The notes: generated from the letters alone by a model not told the origin. Positions 1-9,894 are shown, counted from the first letter of the stretch. The stretch is DNA of 17,115 bases from WQXF01 sp031552825 (GCA_031552825.1 JAVBMD010000021.1:1-17115), one strand, 5' to 3'. Made by a program: numbers and translations.

Positions 1-342
1 GGAGGCATGGGGCTGGAAGCGAAAAACTTTTATGAAACAAGAATCATATACCAGCCTCCAAAAGCCTCCCTTGTCAAAGGGAGGGGGACCGCGTGAGTGG
101 TGGGGGGATTCCGACGGAGGCATGGGGCTGGAAGCGAAAAACTTTTATGAAACAAGAATCATATACCAGCCTCCAAAAGCCTCCCTTGTCAAAGGGAGGG
201 GACCGCGTGAGTGGTGGAGGGATTCCGACGGAGGCATGGGATGGAACCAAGATTCTTTTGTAAAACAAGAATGATATGCCGACCTCCAAAAGCCTCCCTT
301 GTCAAAGGGAGGGGGACCGCCCGCAGGCGGTGGAGGGATTCC
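1..342 (+). repeat. Tandem array of ~115-bp hairpin repeat units (unit A, three copies)
   Basis: Three head-to-tail units begin at 1, 116 and 230; the third is more diverged. Each contains a perfect 8-bp hairpin, CCTCCCTT-GTCA-AAGGGAGG (65-84, 180-199, 293-312). A second hairpin of variable sequence follows: ACCGC-GTGA-GTGGT in units 1 and 2, and ACCGCC-CGCA-GGCGGT at 316-331 in unit 3. Each unit closes with a GGAGGGATTCC-like motif. A fourth unit lies at 16898-17012. Open frames through this region are by-products of the repeat and have no coding features. It resembles intergenic repeats I recall from gut Clostridia, but I cannot name the family. The array may continue left of the window. 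Confidence 0.85.
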
Positions 343-361
343 CGCCGCCCGCAGGCGGCGG
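342..361. repeat. Perfect hairpin joining repeat A to repeat B
   Basis: The arms CCGCCGCC (342-349) and GGCGGCGG (354-361) pair perfectly around a CGCA loop. The same CGCA-loop hairpin type occurs in the preceding A unit at 316-331, so this is probably a duplicated module of the repeat family. No T-run follows on either strand, so it is not a canonical terminator. Confidence 0.6.
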
Positions 362-367
362 TCTCTC

Positions 368-483
368 CGGCGCAGTGGGGCGGAGCCGGGATCGGTCAGT
401 GGCCGAATAATCGAGGCGGAAGCCCAGTGAGCCAACGAGCTTGCGCAGCAAGCGATTATGGCGAACTGTGGAGGAGGGATTCC
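368..483 (-). repeat. Repeat unit B, left copy (inverted relative to the right-hand copies)
   Basis: Read on the minus strand, this ~116-bp segment runs from GGAATCCCTCCTCCACAG through a GCTTG-CTGCG-CAAGC hairpin to a GGCTCCGCCCCACTGC end. It matches the two copies at 16621-16737 and 16762-16878 with only scattered differences. Its end shares the GGAGGGATTCC motif of unit A, so A and B appear to be related modules. I see no transposase or target-site duplication. Long frames on both strands through B are not believed to be genes. Confidence 0.8.
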
Positions 484-518
484 GTTCCGCGACAAATCTG
501 GTAATCGATGATTCGGCA

Positions 519-527
519 TGATAAAAT
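519..527 (+). promoter_or_regulatory. Candidate extended -10 promoter for the Fic gene
   Basis: TGATAAAAT fits an extended -10 (TGn followed by TAAAAT at 522-527). It lies about 60 bp upstream of the chosen start codon. No convincing -35 box is visible at 16-18 bp spacing, so the call rests on the -10 element and its position between the repeat island and the gene. Confidence 0.35.
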
Positions 528-588
528 GAGCTGTCCTCAAAGTTATGAGCAGATGCCACACGGCCTGTTGTGGTTAGGGGGTGCCAGA

Positions 589-1500
589 ATGGATCGGAAA
601 ATATCGATTCGCTTTTTCGATGATCGTGAAGTCCGCGCCGTTTGGGATGATGAACATACCAAATGGTGGTTTTCGGTGCTCGATATCGTTGGCGTTCTTC
701 GTGGCGTGGATGAGTATGAGAAGAATCGGAATTATTGGAAGTATCTGAAAGCGAAGCTGAAAAAAGAAAACAGCCAGTTGGTTAGCCGCACTAACCAACT
801 GAAATTGGCGGCTTCTGACGGCAAAAAATATCTTACCGATACATTGGACAATGATGGCATCCTTTCGCTTGCGAAGAACTTCCCGAGCAAGCAGGCAAAC
901 CGCTTTATCGAATGGTTCACATACAGCGATGAAACCATCGATGGGAAAAGCAAATCCAAGGCTTATGCCCTTTTCGATAGCTCGTTGCTGGATGCGATAG
1001 AGGTTGGCACGGTGAAGGGATTGCGGCAGATTCACGGCTACCTGTTCGGTGGGCTTTATGACTTTGCGGGGCAAATCAGAACGATGAATATCGCTAAAGG
1101 CGGTTTTCAGTTTGTGGCGGTTCGCTTTTTGCCTGAAACGTTGAAAAGCGTTGGGGAAATGCCCGAAACCACCTTTTCTGAAATTGTGGACAAATATGTC
1201 GAGATGAACGTTGCGCACCCGTTTCTGGAGGGCAATGGCCGGAGCACGCGCATTTGGCTTGACCTAATATTGAAAAGGAATCTCAAACTGTGCGTGGACT
1301 GGAGTAAAATCAATAAAAAGGATTACCTAGCCGCTATGGAAAAGAGCACAACGGATCCGGCGCGGCTCAAGGCGCTTTTGCAATCCGCTGTGACGGATAA
1401 AATAAACGACAGAGAAGTGTTTATGAAGGGCGTGGACTACTCCTATTATTATGAGCAGGAAAATGATATTGGCGAACCGGACAATGACACCATAAAATAA
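589..1500 (+). CDS. Fic family protein with N-terminal BRO-N-like domain
   Basis: This 303-aa protein has two parts. Residues 5-110 resemble the BRO-N domain of phage/baculovirus antirepressor-type proteins. Residues 120-290 form a Fic domain with the core motif HPFLEGNGRSTR at 210-221, including catalytic His210. Fic enzymes usually transfer AMP (sometimes other nucleotides) from NTPs to hydroxyls of target proteins; many act as toxins or stress modulators. A possible flap, GGFQF, lies at 171-175. The C-terminal SYYYEQ (285-290) resembles the class III inhibitory motif (S/T)xxxE(G/N), but with Gln in the last position. I chose ATG 589 because AGGGGG (576-581) lies 7 nt upstream; an upstream frame start at 508 lacks such a site. 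No separate antitoxin gene is adjacent. The gene is AT-richer than its neighbours (22 G+C in the 60 bases 721-780), suggesting transfer. Target unknown. Confidence 0.9.
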   Translation: MDRKISIRFFDDREVRAVWDDEHTKWWFSVLDIVGVLRGVDEYEKNRNYWKYLKAKLKKENSQLVSRTNQLKLAASDGKKYLTDTLDNDGILSLAKNFPSKQANRFIEWFTYSDETIDGKSKSKAYALFDSSLLDAIEVGTVKGLRQIHGYLFGGLYDFAGQIRTMNIAKGGFQFVAVRFLPETLKSVGEMPETTFSEIVDKYVEMNVAHPFLEGNGRSTRIWLDLILKRNLKLCVDWSKINKKDYLAAMEKSTTDPARLKALLQSAVTDKINDREVFMKGVDYSYYYEQENDIGEPDNDTIK

Positions 1501-1512
1501 CAGGAGGCACCC

Positions 1513-2052
1513 ATGTATTACATCACGGAATACGCCTCGCCGCTGGGCGGGATCACGCTGGCAAGCGACGGGGAGCGCATCGTCGGGCTTTGGAACGAGG
1601 GGCAGAAGTATTACGCCGCCACCCTGCAGGGGGAGCGAACCCAGCGGGACGAGCTGCCGGTGTTTAAACTGGCGCGGGGATGGCTCGACCGATACTTCGC
1701 CGGGCAGCGGCCCGATAGCGCGGCGCTGCCGCTAGCGCCGGTCGGCGGGGCGTTCCGGCAGGCGGTGTGGGGCATTCTGCGCGAGATTCCCTACGGGCAG
1801 TGCGTCACCTACGGCGAGATCGCCCGGCGCGTGGCTGCCGAGCTGGGGAAGCCGAGCATGTCCGGGCAGGCGGTGGGCGGCGCGGTGGGGCACAACCCGA
1901 TCTCGATCATGATTCCCTGCCATCGCGTGGTGGGCGCGGGCGGCAGCCTGACCGGCTACGCCGGAGGCATCGAAAAGAAAATAGCGCTGCTGGAGCTGGA
2001 GGGGGTCGACCTTTCGCGCTTCACGGTGCCGACGCGCGGCACGGCGCTGTAA
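1513..2052 (+). CDS. ogt: Methylated-DNA--protein-cysteine methyltransferase (O6-alkylguanine-DNA alkyltransferase)
   Basis: This 179-aa suicide repair protein transfers the alkyl group from O6-alkylguanine (and O4-alkylthymine) in DNA to its own active-site cysteine. The diagnostic PCHRV motif is at 135-139, with acceptor Cys136. The helix-turn-helix DNA-binding region precedes it (about 83-129: FRQAVWGILREIPYG, then GQAVGGAVGHNP). The C-terminal GYAGGIEKK...LLELEG segment is typical of the family. Length fits Ogt/MGMT-type single-domain proteins; there is no AdaA-like regulatory domain. AGGAGG at 1502-1507 sits 5 nt before the ATG. Only 12 bp separate it from the Fic stop codon, so both may be co-transcribed, although their base composition differs sharply. 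No clear terminator follows. The symbol is by family resemblance. Confidence 0.95.
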   Translation: MYYITEYASPLGGITLASDGERIVGLWNEGQKYYAATLQGERTQRDELPVFKLARGWLDRYFAGQRPDSAALPLAPVGGAFRQAVWGILREIPYGQCVTYGEIARRVAAELGKPSMSGQAVGGAVGHNPISIMIPCHRVVGAGGSLTGYAGGIEKKIALLELEGVDLSRFTVPTRGTAL

Positions 2053-2109
2053 TGCCTTCCGGCGAGCAGATTATGCATTAAAATACATCGATATTCACAT
2101 AAAATCGAG

Positions 2110-2179
2110 AAAACGCAGAAAATAATTTATAAAAATTCGCAAATAATGTATTGATATTTACTTTCGATCGTGCTATACT
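2110..2179 (+). promoter_or_regulatory. Strong sigma-A-type promoter with extended -10 and AT-rich upstream stretch (C69 peptidase gene)
   Basis: A -35 box TTGATA (2151-2156) is separated by 17 bp from -10 TATACT (2174-2179). TGC at 2171-2173 makes the -10 extended. The 40 bases before the -35 are unusually A/T-rich (2110-2150), consistent with an UP element. Transcription would start near 2186, about 26 nt before the ATG at 2212. This also rules out the in-frame GTG at 2170 as a start, since it precedes the -10 box. Confidence 0.75.
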
Positions 2180-2211
2180 CTGCCTCACAAACGAAGTGGA
2201 GGTGCTCGATC

Positions 2212-3672
2212 ATGTTCAAAAAATGGTTTTCCGCTCTGTTGGCTCTGTCCTTGGTTCTCAGCCTGTGTACCAGCGCGCTGGCATGCACCGGCATCATCGC
2301 CGGCAAGGCTGCCACCGATGATGGCAGCCAGATCATGGGGCGAAGCGAGGATATCGGCTCGGCCTACCATAAAAACTTTGTGGCGGTTCCCGCCGTGCAT
2401 GGCACCGAGCCGGTCACCTTCACCGACCTAAACGGCTTCACGATGGAGTTGCCCGGCGAGGCCGCCGCCTACACGATGACGCCCGACGTCGAGGAGCACG
2501 GCGACGGCATCTACGGCGAGGCATGCATGAACGAATACGGCGTGTCGATGACCGCGACGGTATCGGCGGCGGTCAACGACGCCGTGATGCAGCACGATCC
2601 GCTGGTGGAAACCGGCCTGCGCGAGGCGGCGATGGCCACGGTGGTTATCCCCTACGTCAAAACCGCCAAGGAAGCGGTGCAGTGGCTGGGCGCGATCGTC
2701 GAAAAGTACGGCAGCGCCGAGGGCAACATCCAGATTTTCGCCGACGCGGACGAGATTTGGTATATGGAAATCCTAAGCGGCCACCAGTGGGCGGCGGTCA
2801 AGGCGCCGGAGGATGCCTACGCGGTGATCCCCAACTGCTACATGCTCGGCGACATCGACCTGAGCGATGCCGAGAACGTGCTGGCCTCGGCGCAGGTGCT
2901 GAGCCTGCCGGAGGAGAAGGGCTTCCTCAAGACGCACGATGGCAAGCCCCATCTGGCGCTGACCTACGGCGAGGAGCTGGCCGAGGGCAACCGCGCGCGC
3001 GCTTGGGGCGGGCAGCACTTCTTCTCGCCCTCCGCCGCCGTGCCCTATGACGCGCCGGTGTTCGATCTATTCATGCAGGCCGACAAAAAGATCAGCCTGC
3101 TGGACGCGATGCACCTGCTGGCCTACCGCTACGAGGGAACCGAGTATGACGTGAACGCGAACCCCACCGTGCGCGCCATCGGCACCGAGCGCACCGCGGA
3201 GGCGCACCTCTATCACTACAAGCCCGGCGCGCCGCTGACCCAGTGGATGACCATGGGCAACCCGGAGCACAACGTTTACCTGCCCGCCTATTGCCAGATC
3301 ACCGAAACCCCGGCGGCCTATCAGGTGCAGGGCGCGCAGTATCAGGCCGATTCGGCGTACTGGATCTTCCGGGGGCTGGGCGCGCTGGCGGAGCTGGATC
3401 GCATCAACTACGGTCAGGGCGTGAAGGCGTATTGGCTGGGCTACCAGCAGCAGCTGATCGCCGCGCAGGCCGAGAACGACGCCAAGATTGCCGCGATGGA
3501 TCCTGCGGCGGCGGCGGCCTTCGCCAACGAGCAGTTCGCGGCGGTTTCGGCGGACGCGATCGCCAAGGCGCAGCAGATGACCAACGAGCTGATGTTCGTG
3601 ATCTGCAAGCGCGCCAACATCAATGCCGATATGAAAGCGCCGTACACGCCCTCGCTGCTGGAAGCGAAGTAA
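2212..3672 (+). CDS. Exported C69 family dipeptidase (Ntn-hydrolase)
   Basis: This 486-aa protein begins with a signal peptide (basic MFKK, hydrophobic core 7-20, then SALA). Next comes Cys25 in CTGIIAGKAATDDGS, the conserved start of the mature chain in peptidase family C69. In this family the N-terminal cysteine is the nucleophile after processing, and known members cleave dipeptides. Further family-like segments are GRSEDIG near 43 and the NEYGVSMTAT region near 105-120. Length fits the family. GGAGGTG (2198-2204) lies 7 nt before ATG 2212. ALAC resembles a lipobox but has Ala rather than Leu at -3, so catalytic use of the Cys is favoured over lipidation. The gene is monocistronic, with its own promoter and a converging neighbour. 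It probably acts on peptides outside the membrane; the physiological substrate is not evident. Confidence 0.9.
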   Translation: MFKKWFSALLALSLVLSLCTSALACTGIIAGKAATDDGSQIMGRSEDIGSAYHKNFVAVPAVHGTEPVTFTDLNGFTMELPGEAAAYTMTPDVEEHGDGIYGEACMNEYGVSMTATVSAAVNDAVMQHDPLVETGLREAAMATVVIPYVKTAKEAVQWLGAIVEKYGSAEGNIQIFADADEIWYMEILSGHQWAAVKAPEDAYAVIPNCYMLGDIDLSDAENVLASAQVLSLPEEKGFLKTHDGKPHLALTYGEELAEGNRARAWGGQHFFSPSAAVPYDAPVFDLFMQADKKISLLDAMHLLAYRYEGTEYDVNANPTVRAIGTERTAEAHLYHYKPGAPLTQWMTMGNPEHNVYLPAYCQITETPAAYQVQGAQYQADSAYWIFRGLGALAELDRINYGQGVKAYWLGYQQQLIAAQAENDAKIAAMDPAAAAAFANEQFAAVSADAIAKAQQMTNELMFVICKRANINADMKAPYTPSLLEAK

Positions 3673-3685
3673 ACCATTGCCCGAC

Positions 3686-3725
3686 AAGAAAAAGTGGCCG
3701 CCGCGCTATGCAAGCGCGGCGGCCA
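3686..3725 (-). terminator. Intrinsic terminator between converging genes
   Basis: A perfect 13-bp stem, TGGCCGCCGCGCT (3695-3707) with its complement at 3713-3725, encloses a 5-nt loop. On the minus strand it is followed by CTTTTTCTT (3694-3686), so it best serves the SH3-domain gene ending at 3760. The stem also lies just after the C69 stop codon (3672) and may act in both directions, though the plus strand has no T-run after it. Confidence 0.85.
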
Positions 3726-3759
3726 TTGGCATAAAACGCCGTGAAAGGGGAATGCCGGA

Positions 3760-4620
3760 TTATTCGGACATCGGCGGCACGAGGCCGTCGGTCTCCGTGG
3801 GGATCGGCTGCTCTTGGGTCGGCGCTTCCGGCTCCACCGCGATCGGCGGCGTCGGCACGGCGATCGGCACCAGCACGGTGCTCACGTAGGCGCGGGCGAT
3901 GTAGCCGACCTTGTTCAGCGCGTTGACCTTATAGAAATCGCCGGACTGGCCGAGGATCTCCACCTGCTGGCCGTTGTAGAGGTTGCCGATGATGCGGGCG
4001 TTCAGCGAAGCCTCGGCGCGCAGGTTGACCGAGCGGCCGGTGCGCAGGTTGGCGATCACGCCGATCTTGGCGCTGGGCGCCGGATCCGGCGTGGCGGGCG
4101 CGGGCTTGCTTTCCGTGGAAAGGAAGCGCGAGGCCACATAGCCGCAAAGCTTGCCGGACTGCACCAGCGTCCAGCTTCCGCGCTGCTCCAGCACGTTCAC
4201 TTGCGCGCCGAAGGGCAGCTTGCCGAGGAGCTTCGCGGTTTCCGAGGCAGCGTAGCGCACGTTGAGGTTGCTGCCTTTCTGGGTATATACGAAGGCGGTG
4301 CCGATGGGCGCGGCCTGATCCGGGTGAACCAGGTGCGCGGCGACATAGCCCTTCGCGGTTCCGAACTGCACGTACGCCCAGCCGTCGAGCGTCCATTGCA
4401 CATCCAAGCGGGTGCCGTTGGGCAGCTTTGCCAAGATGGCGGCGTTGGCGGAAGCGGCGGCGCGCAGATTGACGACGCCATAGGGGCCGAAGGACACAGC
4501 GTTTGTGGCGGGCGCGGCTTCCGCCTGAACCGACAGAAGGGGCATGAGGCAGACGGCCAGCGCCAGCATCAGGAGCATGCATCTTTTGTACATTTGGGAA
4601 GGTTGCATGTGTGTGGACAT
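3760..4620 (-). CDS. Exported protein with three bacterial SH3 domains
   Basis: This 286-aa protein starts with a signal peptide (basic YKRC, hydrophobic 15-30, probable cleavage around VQAEA). Three SH3b repeats follow at roughly 44-98, 107-168 and 186-247. Each has the usual NLR/NVR...A...LpnGt/v...GWxxV...GYVaa pattern. The C-terminal 40 residues are Pro/Glu-rich and probably disordered. Bacterial SH3 domains commonly bind cell-wall peptides, so a wall-associated role is likely. No catalytic domain (amidase, NlpC/P60) is fused, so it may be an adaptor or binding protein. AGGAGG (plus-strand 4627-4632) lies 6 nt before the ATG at 4620. It is divergent from the hydrolase gene at 4824 and convergent with the C69 gene. 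I found no convincing promoter in the ~200-bp divergent spacer on this strand. Confidence 0.88.
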   Translation of the reverse strand: MSTHMQPSQMYKRCMLLMLALAVCLMPLLSVQAEAAPATNAVSFGPYGVVNLRAAASANAAILAKLPNGTRLDVQWTLDGWAYVQFGTAKGYVAAHLVHPDQAAPIGTAFVYTQKGSNLNVRYAASETAKLLGKLPFGAQVNVLEQRGSWTLVQSGKLCGYVASRFLSTESKPAPATPDPAPSAKIGVIANLRTGRSVNLRAEASLNARIIGNLYNGQQVEILGQSGDFYKVNALNKVGYIARAYVSTVLVPIAVPTPPIAVEPEAPTQEQPIPTETDGLVPPMSE

Positions 4621-4786
4621 AGTGTTCCTCCTCTAAATGTTTTTGGCTCGAAGCGCGGCGTACCGCGTTTTCGCGCCTACCCCCATAGGACGTGATACGG
4701 GTTAAAATACACGCATACACAATGCAAAAAGATGCATGGAATATGTGGAAAAACGAAAAACCGTCGCGTGCGCCCGCCCGATGATG

Positions 4787-4792
4787 TATACT
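4787..4792 (+). promoter_or_regulatory. Candidate -10 box for the alpha/beta hydrolase gene
   Basis: TATACT at 4787-4792 places transcription initiation near 4799, just before GGAGGAGG and the chosen ATG at 4824. The -35 position (around 4764-4769, TCGCGT) does not match consensus, so this is tentative. The start site would exclude the in-frame ATG at 4800 as the main start unless the message were leaderless. Confidence 0.35.
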
Positions 4793-4823
4793 TGTACCAA
4801 TGAAGTTGGAGGAGGAGCGGCCT

Positions 4824-5726
4824 ATGAGGATGCGTAGGATCATGATCCTGTTGGTAGTGGCGCTGGCGCTGCTGCTTTGCCTTGGGACTATCGCGCTGGG
4901 GCAGGACGGCTTTCGGACGGCGCGCGCGCAGTTTGTGACCACGCTCGTGGCGCGGGAGCGCACGGGCGGCGAAGCGCCCACGCCGCCGGATGGCTTGCTG
5001 GAAAAGGTGGCATACGACGCGCCGCCGGGCAAGCTGGCGGCCTATGTGAGCCCCGACCCCGGCGACGGCAAAAAACATCCTGCTATCCTGTGGGTGACGG
5101 GCGGCTTCGACAATTCCATCGGCGATGTCTGGACGGAGCGCGATCGCTCCAATGACCAATCGGCAAGCGCGCTTTTCCGGAGCGGCATCATCACGATGTA
5201 CCCTTCCTTTCGGGGCGGCAACGAGAACCCCGGCTATATCGAGATCCTCTACGGCGAGGTGGAGGATCTGCTGGCGGCGCGCGATTATCTCGCCTCGCTG
5301 GCGTACGTGGATCCGGCGCGGATCTACCTCGGCGGCCACTCCACCGGCGGCACGCTGGCGCTGCTGGCGGCGGAAAGCAGCGACGGCTTTGCCGGGGTGT
5401 TCGCCTTGGGTCCGGTGAGCGCGGTGAGCGAGTATGGAACGGACGGCTTCCCGTTCAAGGCCTCCAATCTCAAGGAGATCGAGATGCGTTCGCCGATCCT
5501 TTGGCTGGCGGACATCAAAACGCCGACCTTCGTGCTGGAGGGAACGGGCGGCAACTACGTATCGCTGCTAGCGCTCCAATGGCAGAGCAAAAACCCGAAA
5601 ATCTCGTTCTGCGCGATCGAAGGCGAGGATCACTTTACCATCATCGCGCCGCTCACCGAGCTCATCGCAAAAAAGGTGCTGGCCGGGGAGGCCATCACCT
5701 TTGCGCAGGAAGAGTTGGTTTTTTAG
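4824..5726 (+). CDS. Membrane-anchored or exported alpha/beta hydrolase (prolyl-oligopeptidase/dienelactone hydrolase-like)
   Basis: This 300-aa protein has an N-terminal hydrophobic segment (6-27) acting as signal anchor or signal peptide. An alpha/beta-hydrolase fold follows. The nucleophile elbow is GHSTGG at 171-176 (Ser173), the probable catalytic His is His270 in GEDHF, and the acid may be Glu239 in TFVLEGTGG. The upstream strand ILWVTGGFDNS (88-98) resembles the oxyanion-hole region of S9-like peptidases and esterases. An ester or peptide bond is the likely substrate; specificity cannot be read. ATG 4824 is chosen because GGAGGAGG (4808-4815) lies 8 nt upstream. An in-frame ATG at 4800 would place that Shine-Dalgarno inside the gene. 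The gene stands alone between a divergent and a convergent neighbour. Confidence 0.85.
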   Translation: MRMRRIMILLVVALALLLCLGTIALGQDGFRTARAQFVTTLVARERTGGEAPTPPDGLLEKVAYDAPPGKLAAYVSPDPGDGKKHPAILWVTGGFDNSIGDVWTERDRSNDQSASALFRSGIITMYPSFRGGNENPGYIEILYGEVEDLLAARDYLASLAYVDPARIYLGGHSTGGTLALLAAESSDGFAGVFALGPVSAVSEYGTDGFPFKASNLKEIEMRSPILWLADIKTPTFVLEGTGGNYVSLLALQWQSKNPKISFCAIEGEDHFTIIAPLTELIAKKVLAGEAITFAQEELVF

Positions 5727-5774
5727 TAATCGCTGATTGATGCCTGCATTCGCTGTTTAGACAAAGGTTTTCTT

Positions 5775-5811
5775 GCCGTTTTCTTCCCGCTTCGCGGGCG
5801 GGAAACGGCTT
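5775..5811. terminator. Hairpin between converging hydrolase and PIG-L genes, possible bidirectional terminator
   Basis: GCCGTTT (5775-5781) pairs with AAACGGC (5803-5809), with an inner CCCGC/GCGGG stem (5786-5790 with 5794-5798). Only TTT follows on the plus strand and no T-run follows on the minus strand. It lies between the stop codons at 5726 and 5826, so termination is plausible but weakly supported. Confidence 0.5.
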
Positions 5812-5825
5812 TGATCATTGCGAAC

Positions 5826-7016
5826 TTAATCGGGCGGGATGTTCTCGAAGAAGTCGTCGCGCGCGACATCGTCGCCCACGGCGGTATAGGCCAGACCGAA
5901 GGCGGCGCAGTTGTGCGGCCCGCCGTCGAGCACCTTGTACGGCTTGTCCAGCTGAGATTGATGAAACAGGTACGCTTCCTGCGCCAACTCCAGCGCGGTT
6001 TTGCCCCCGGCGCGCGCCAGCGGCACCCGCCAGTCCATCACGATCGGCCGCTCCAGCCCGAGGTGCAGGTACAGCTTTTTCAGCGTCCAAGCGCCGTATG
6101 CTTCGGCGCTCTCGGGCAGCACGGCGGGGTCGGCGGCATGCTGCGCGCAGTAGATCGCAGCGTCGGCGCAGGCCCGGTGCGCGCCGTGGCCGTACTCGCC
6201 GTTTAAGTCCAGCGTCACCATAACCTCCGGCTTGTATTTGCGGATCAGCGCCATGACGTGCTTGTACGTGCGCTCCCTGCCCCAGCGCGCGTACTGCTGC
6301 GCGAGGGTGGAGGTCATCTTGTCGGCGAAGGCGCTGATGAGCGGGTATTGCCGCACGCCCATGTGCCACAGCCCATCGAGCAGCTCGCTGCTGCGCACCG
6401 AGCTGGTGTTGGCCAGATAGGCCACCAGCACCTTGCGCCGCTGCTCGAGCGCGTAGGTGGGGATGGTGCCGCCGAGGAAGAGCAGCTCGTCGTCCGGGTG
6501 CGCGACCAGCACCAGCAGATCGGCCTTCTCCGGCGTCGGCTCCCATTTTTGCACCCAGCCGGGCACCTCGCCGGGGCCGAACACCGTCAGTTCGTTGATG
6601 ATGACGCTGCCCCTGACGTTTTCGCAAAGCAGGCGGAAGGCATAGACCTCCGGCAGCTCGACGAACAGGTGCAGCAGCTGTGTGTTGCCGTCGTGTACGG
6701 TTTTCCAGCGCGGCCCTTCGGGGATTTGCAGCTGCCATTTTTTCGGCAGCTTGCCGAAGCGGATGTAAACCGAGCCGATCGGCTTGCCGCGCGGCGCGGC
6801 GACTTTCAAGGTGCAGGTGGTTTGGCACCGGTTGACCCACTGCGGGTGATACTTGCCGTCGCGCAGCGTATCCGGCAGTTTGCCGGGGCGGCTGGTGATC
6901 TTGCACAGGGGCGTGAGGTTCTCCGCCTCGGCGCGCGCGCGGGCGGGCGCGCCGCAAAGCGCGAAAAGGAAGGCCAGAGCGAACAGCGCAAGCGCCGCGC
7001 CGCGGAAAGCTTTCAT
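5826..7016 (-). CDS. Exported PIG-L/LmbE family deacetylase with N-terminal beta-rich domain
   Basis: This 396-aa protein has a signal peptide (hydrophobic 7-21, then APARARAEA). A ~120-residue domain (30-150) follows that looks like a discoidin/F5-8-type carbohydrate-binding module (GSVYIRFGKLPKKWQLQIP, then INELTVFG). The PIG-L catalytic domain runs from about 165 to 390. The zinc site is visible: AHPDDE at 172-177 (His173, Asp176) and HGAH at 277-280 (His280). PIG-L enzymes are Zn-dependent N-deacetylases, often acting on GlcNAc-containing substrates. Export plus a binding module suggests an extracellular glycan. I place the start at ATG 7016, with AGAGGTG at 7024-7030 on the minus strand 7 nt upstream. 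A longer frame to 7124 only translates the promoter repeat. It lies 168 bp downstream of mgtA but has its own promoter array. Confidence 0.88.
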   Translation of the reverse strand: MKAFRGAALALFALAFLFALCGAPARARAEAENLTPLCKITSRPGKLPDTLRDGKYHPQWVNRCQTTCTLKVAAPRGKPIGSVYIRFGKLPKKWQLQIPEGPRWKTVHDGNTQLLHLFVELPEVYAFRLLCENVRGSVIINELTVFGPGEVPGWVQKWEPTPEKADLLVLVAHPDDELLFLGGTIPTYALEQRRKVLVAYLANTSSVRSSELLDGLWHMGVRQYPLISAFADKMTSTLAQQYARWGRERTYKHVMALIRKYKPEVMVTLDLNGEYGHGAHRACADAAIYCAQHAADPAVLPESAEAYGAWTLKKLYLHLGLERPIVMDWRVPLARAGGKTALELAQEAYLFHQSQLDKPYKVLDGGPHNCAAFGLAYTAVGDDVARDDFFENIPPD

Positions 7017-7055
7017 GCAGGTACACCTCTTTGTAGCCCATAGGATGATTTCTTC

Positions 7056-7115
7056 ATTATAGCAGTTTATATTATAGCAGTTTATATTATAGCAGTTGAT
7101 ATTATAGCAGTTGAC
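7056..7115 (-). promoter_or_regulatory. Four tandem 15-bp repeats, each carrying an extended -10 box (PIG-L gene promoter region)
   Basis: On the plus strand the unit ATTATAGCAGTTTAT occurs at 7056 and 7071, with variants at 7086 and 7101. On the minus strand each copy reads TGCTATAAT, a consensus extended -10 element. The box closest to the gene (7064-7056) would initiate near 7049, about 33 nt before the ATG at 7016. No -35 consensus is placed correctly for any copy, which is compatible with extended -10 promoters. Because 15 is a multiple of three, the repeat also reads as an NCYNI peptide repeat in frame with the gene; I treat that as an artefact. Confidence 0.8.
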
Positions 7116-7183
7116 GCCCGGCAATGCACTGAAAAGAATGCGTCATATCCGCTCAAAATTATCGTGCAAAAACACTGGAAAGC

Positions 7184-9820
<2,637 letters not shown>

Positions 9821-9894
9821 TGTCAGTCACCCTCTCCGCTTTATTTTTGGGTTTCTGTGCGCGTTTTATCATGCCCGTCCGCATCGCGGCAGGC

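Noticed and set aside
1..342. CRISPR array
   Set aside because: The repeats are ~115 bp, directly abutting and without unique spacers; no cas gene is present.
508..588. Earlier start (508) for the Fic protein
   Set aside because: It has no ribosome binding site and precedes the candidate -10 box. ATG 589 has AGGGGG at correct spacing and begins the conserved domain.
2170..2211. Earlier start (GTG 2170) for the C69 peptidase
   Set aside because: It overlaps the start of the extended -10 promoter, so it would not be transcribed. ATG 2212 has a ribosome binding site and begins a proper signal peptide.
7017..7124. Upstream extension of the PIG-L reading frame containing an NCYNI peptide repeat
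   Set aside because: The extension translates the 15-bp promoter repeat. A good Shine-Dalgarno and a signal peptide begin at 7016, and the TATAAT boxes would lie inside the extension.
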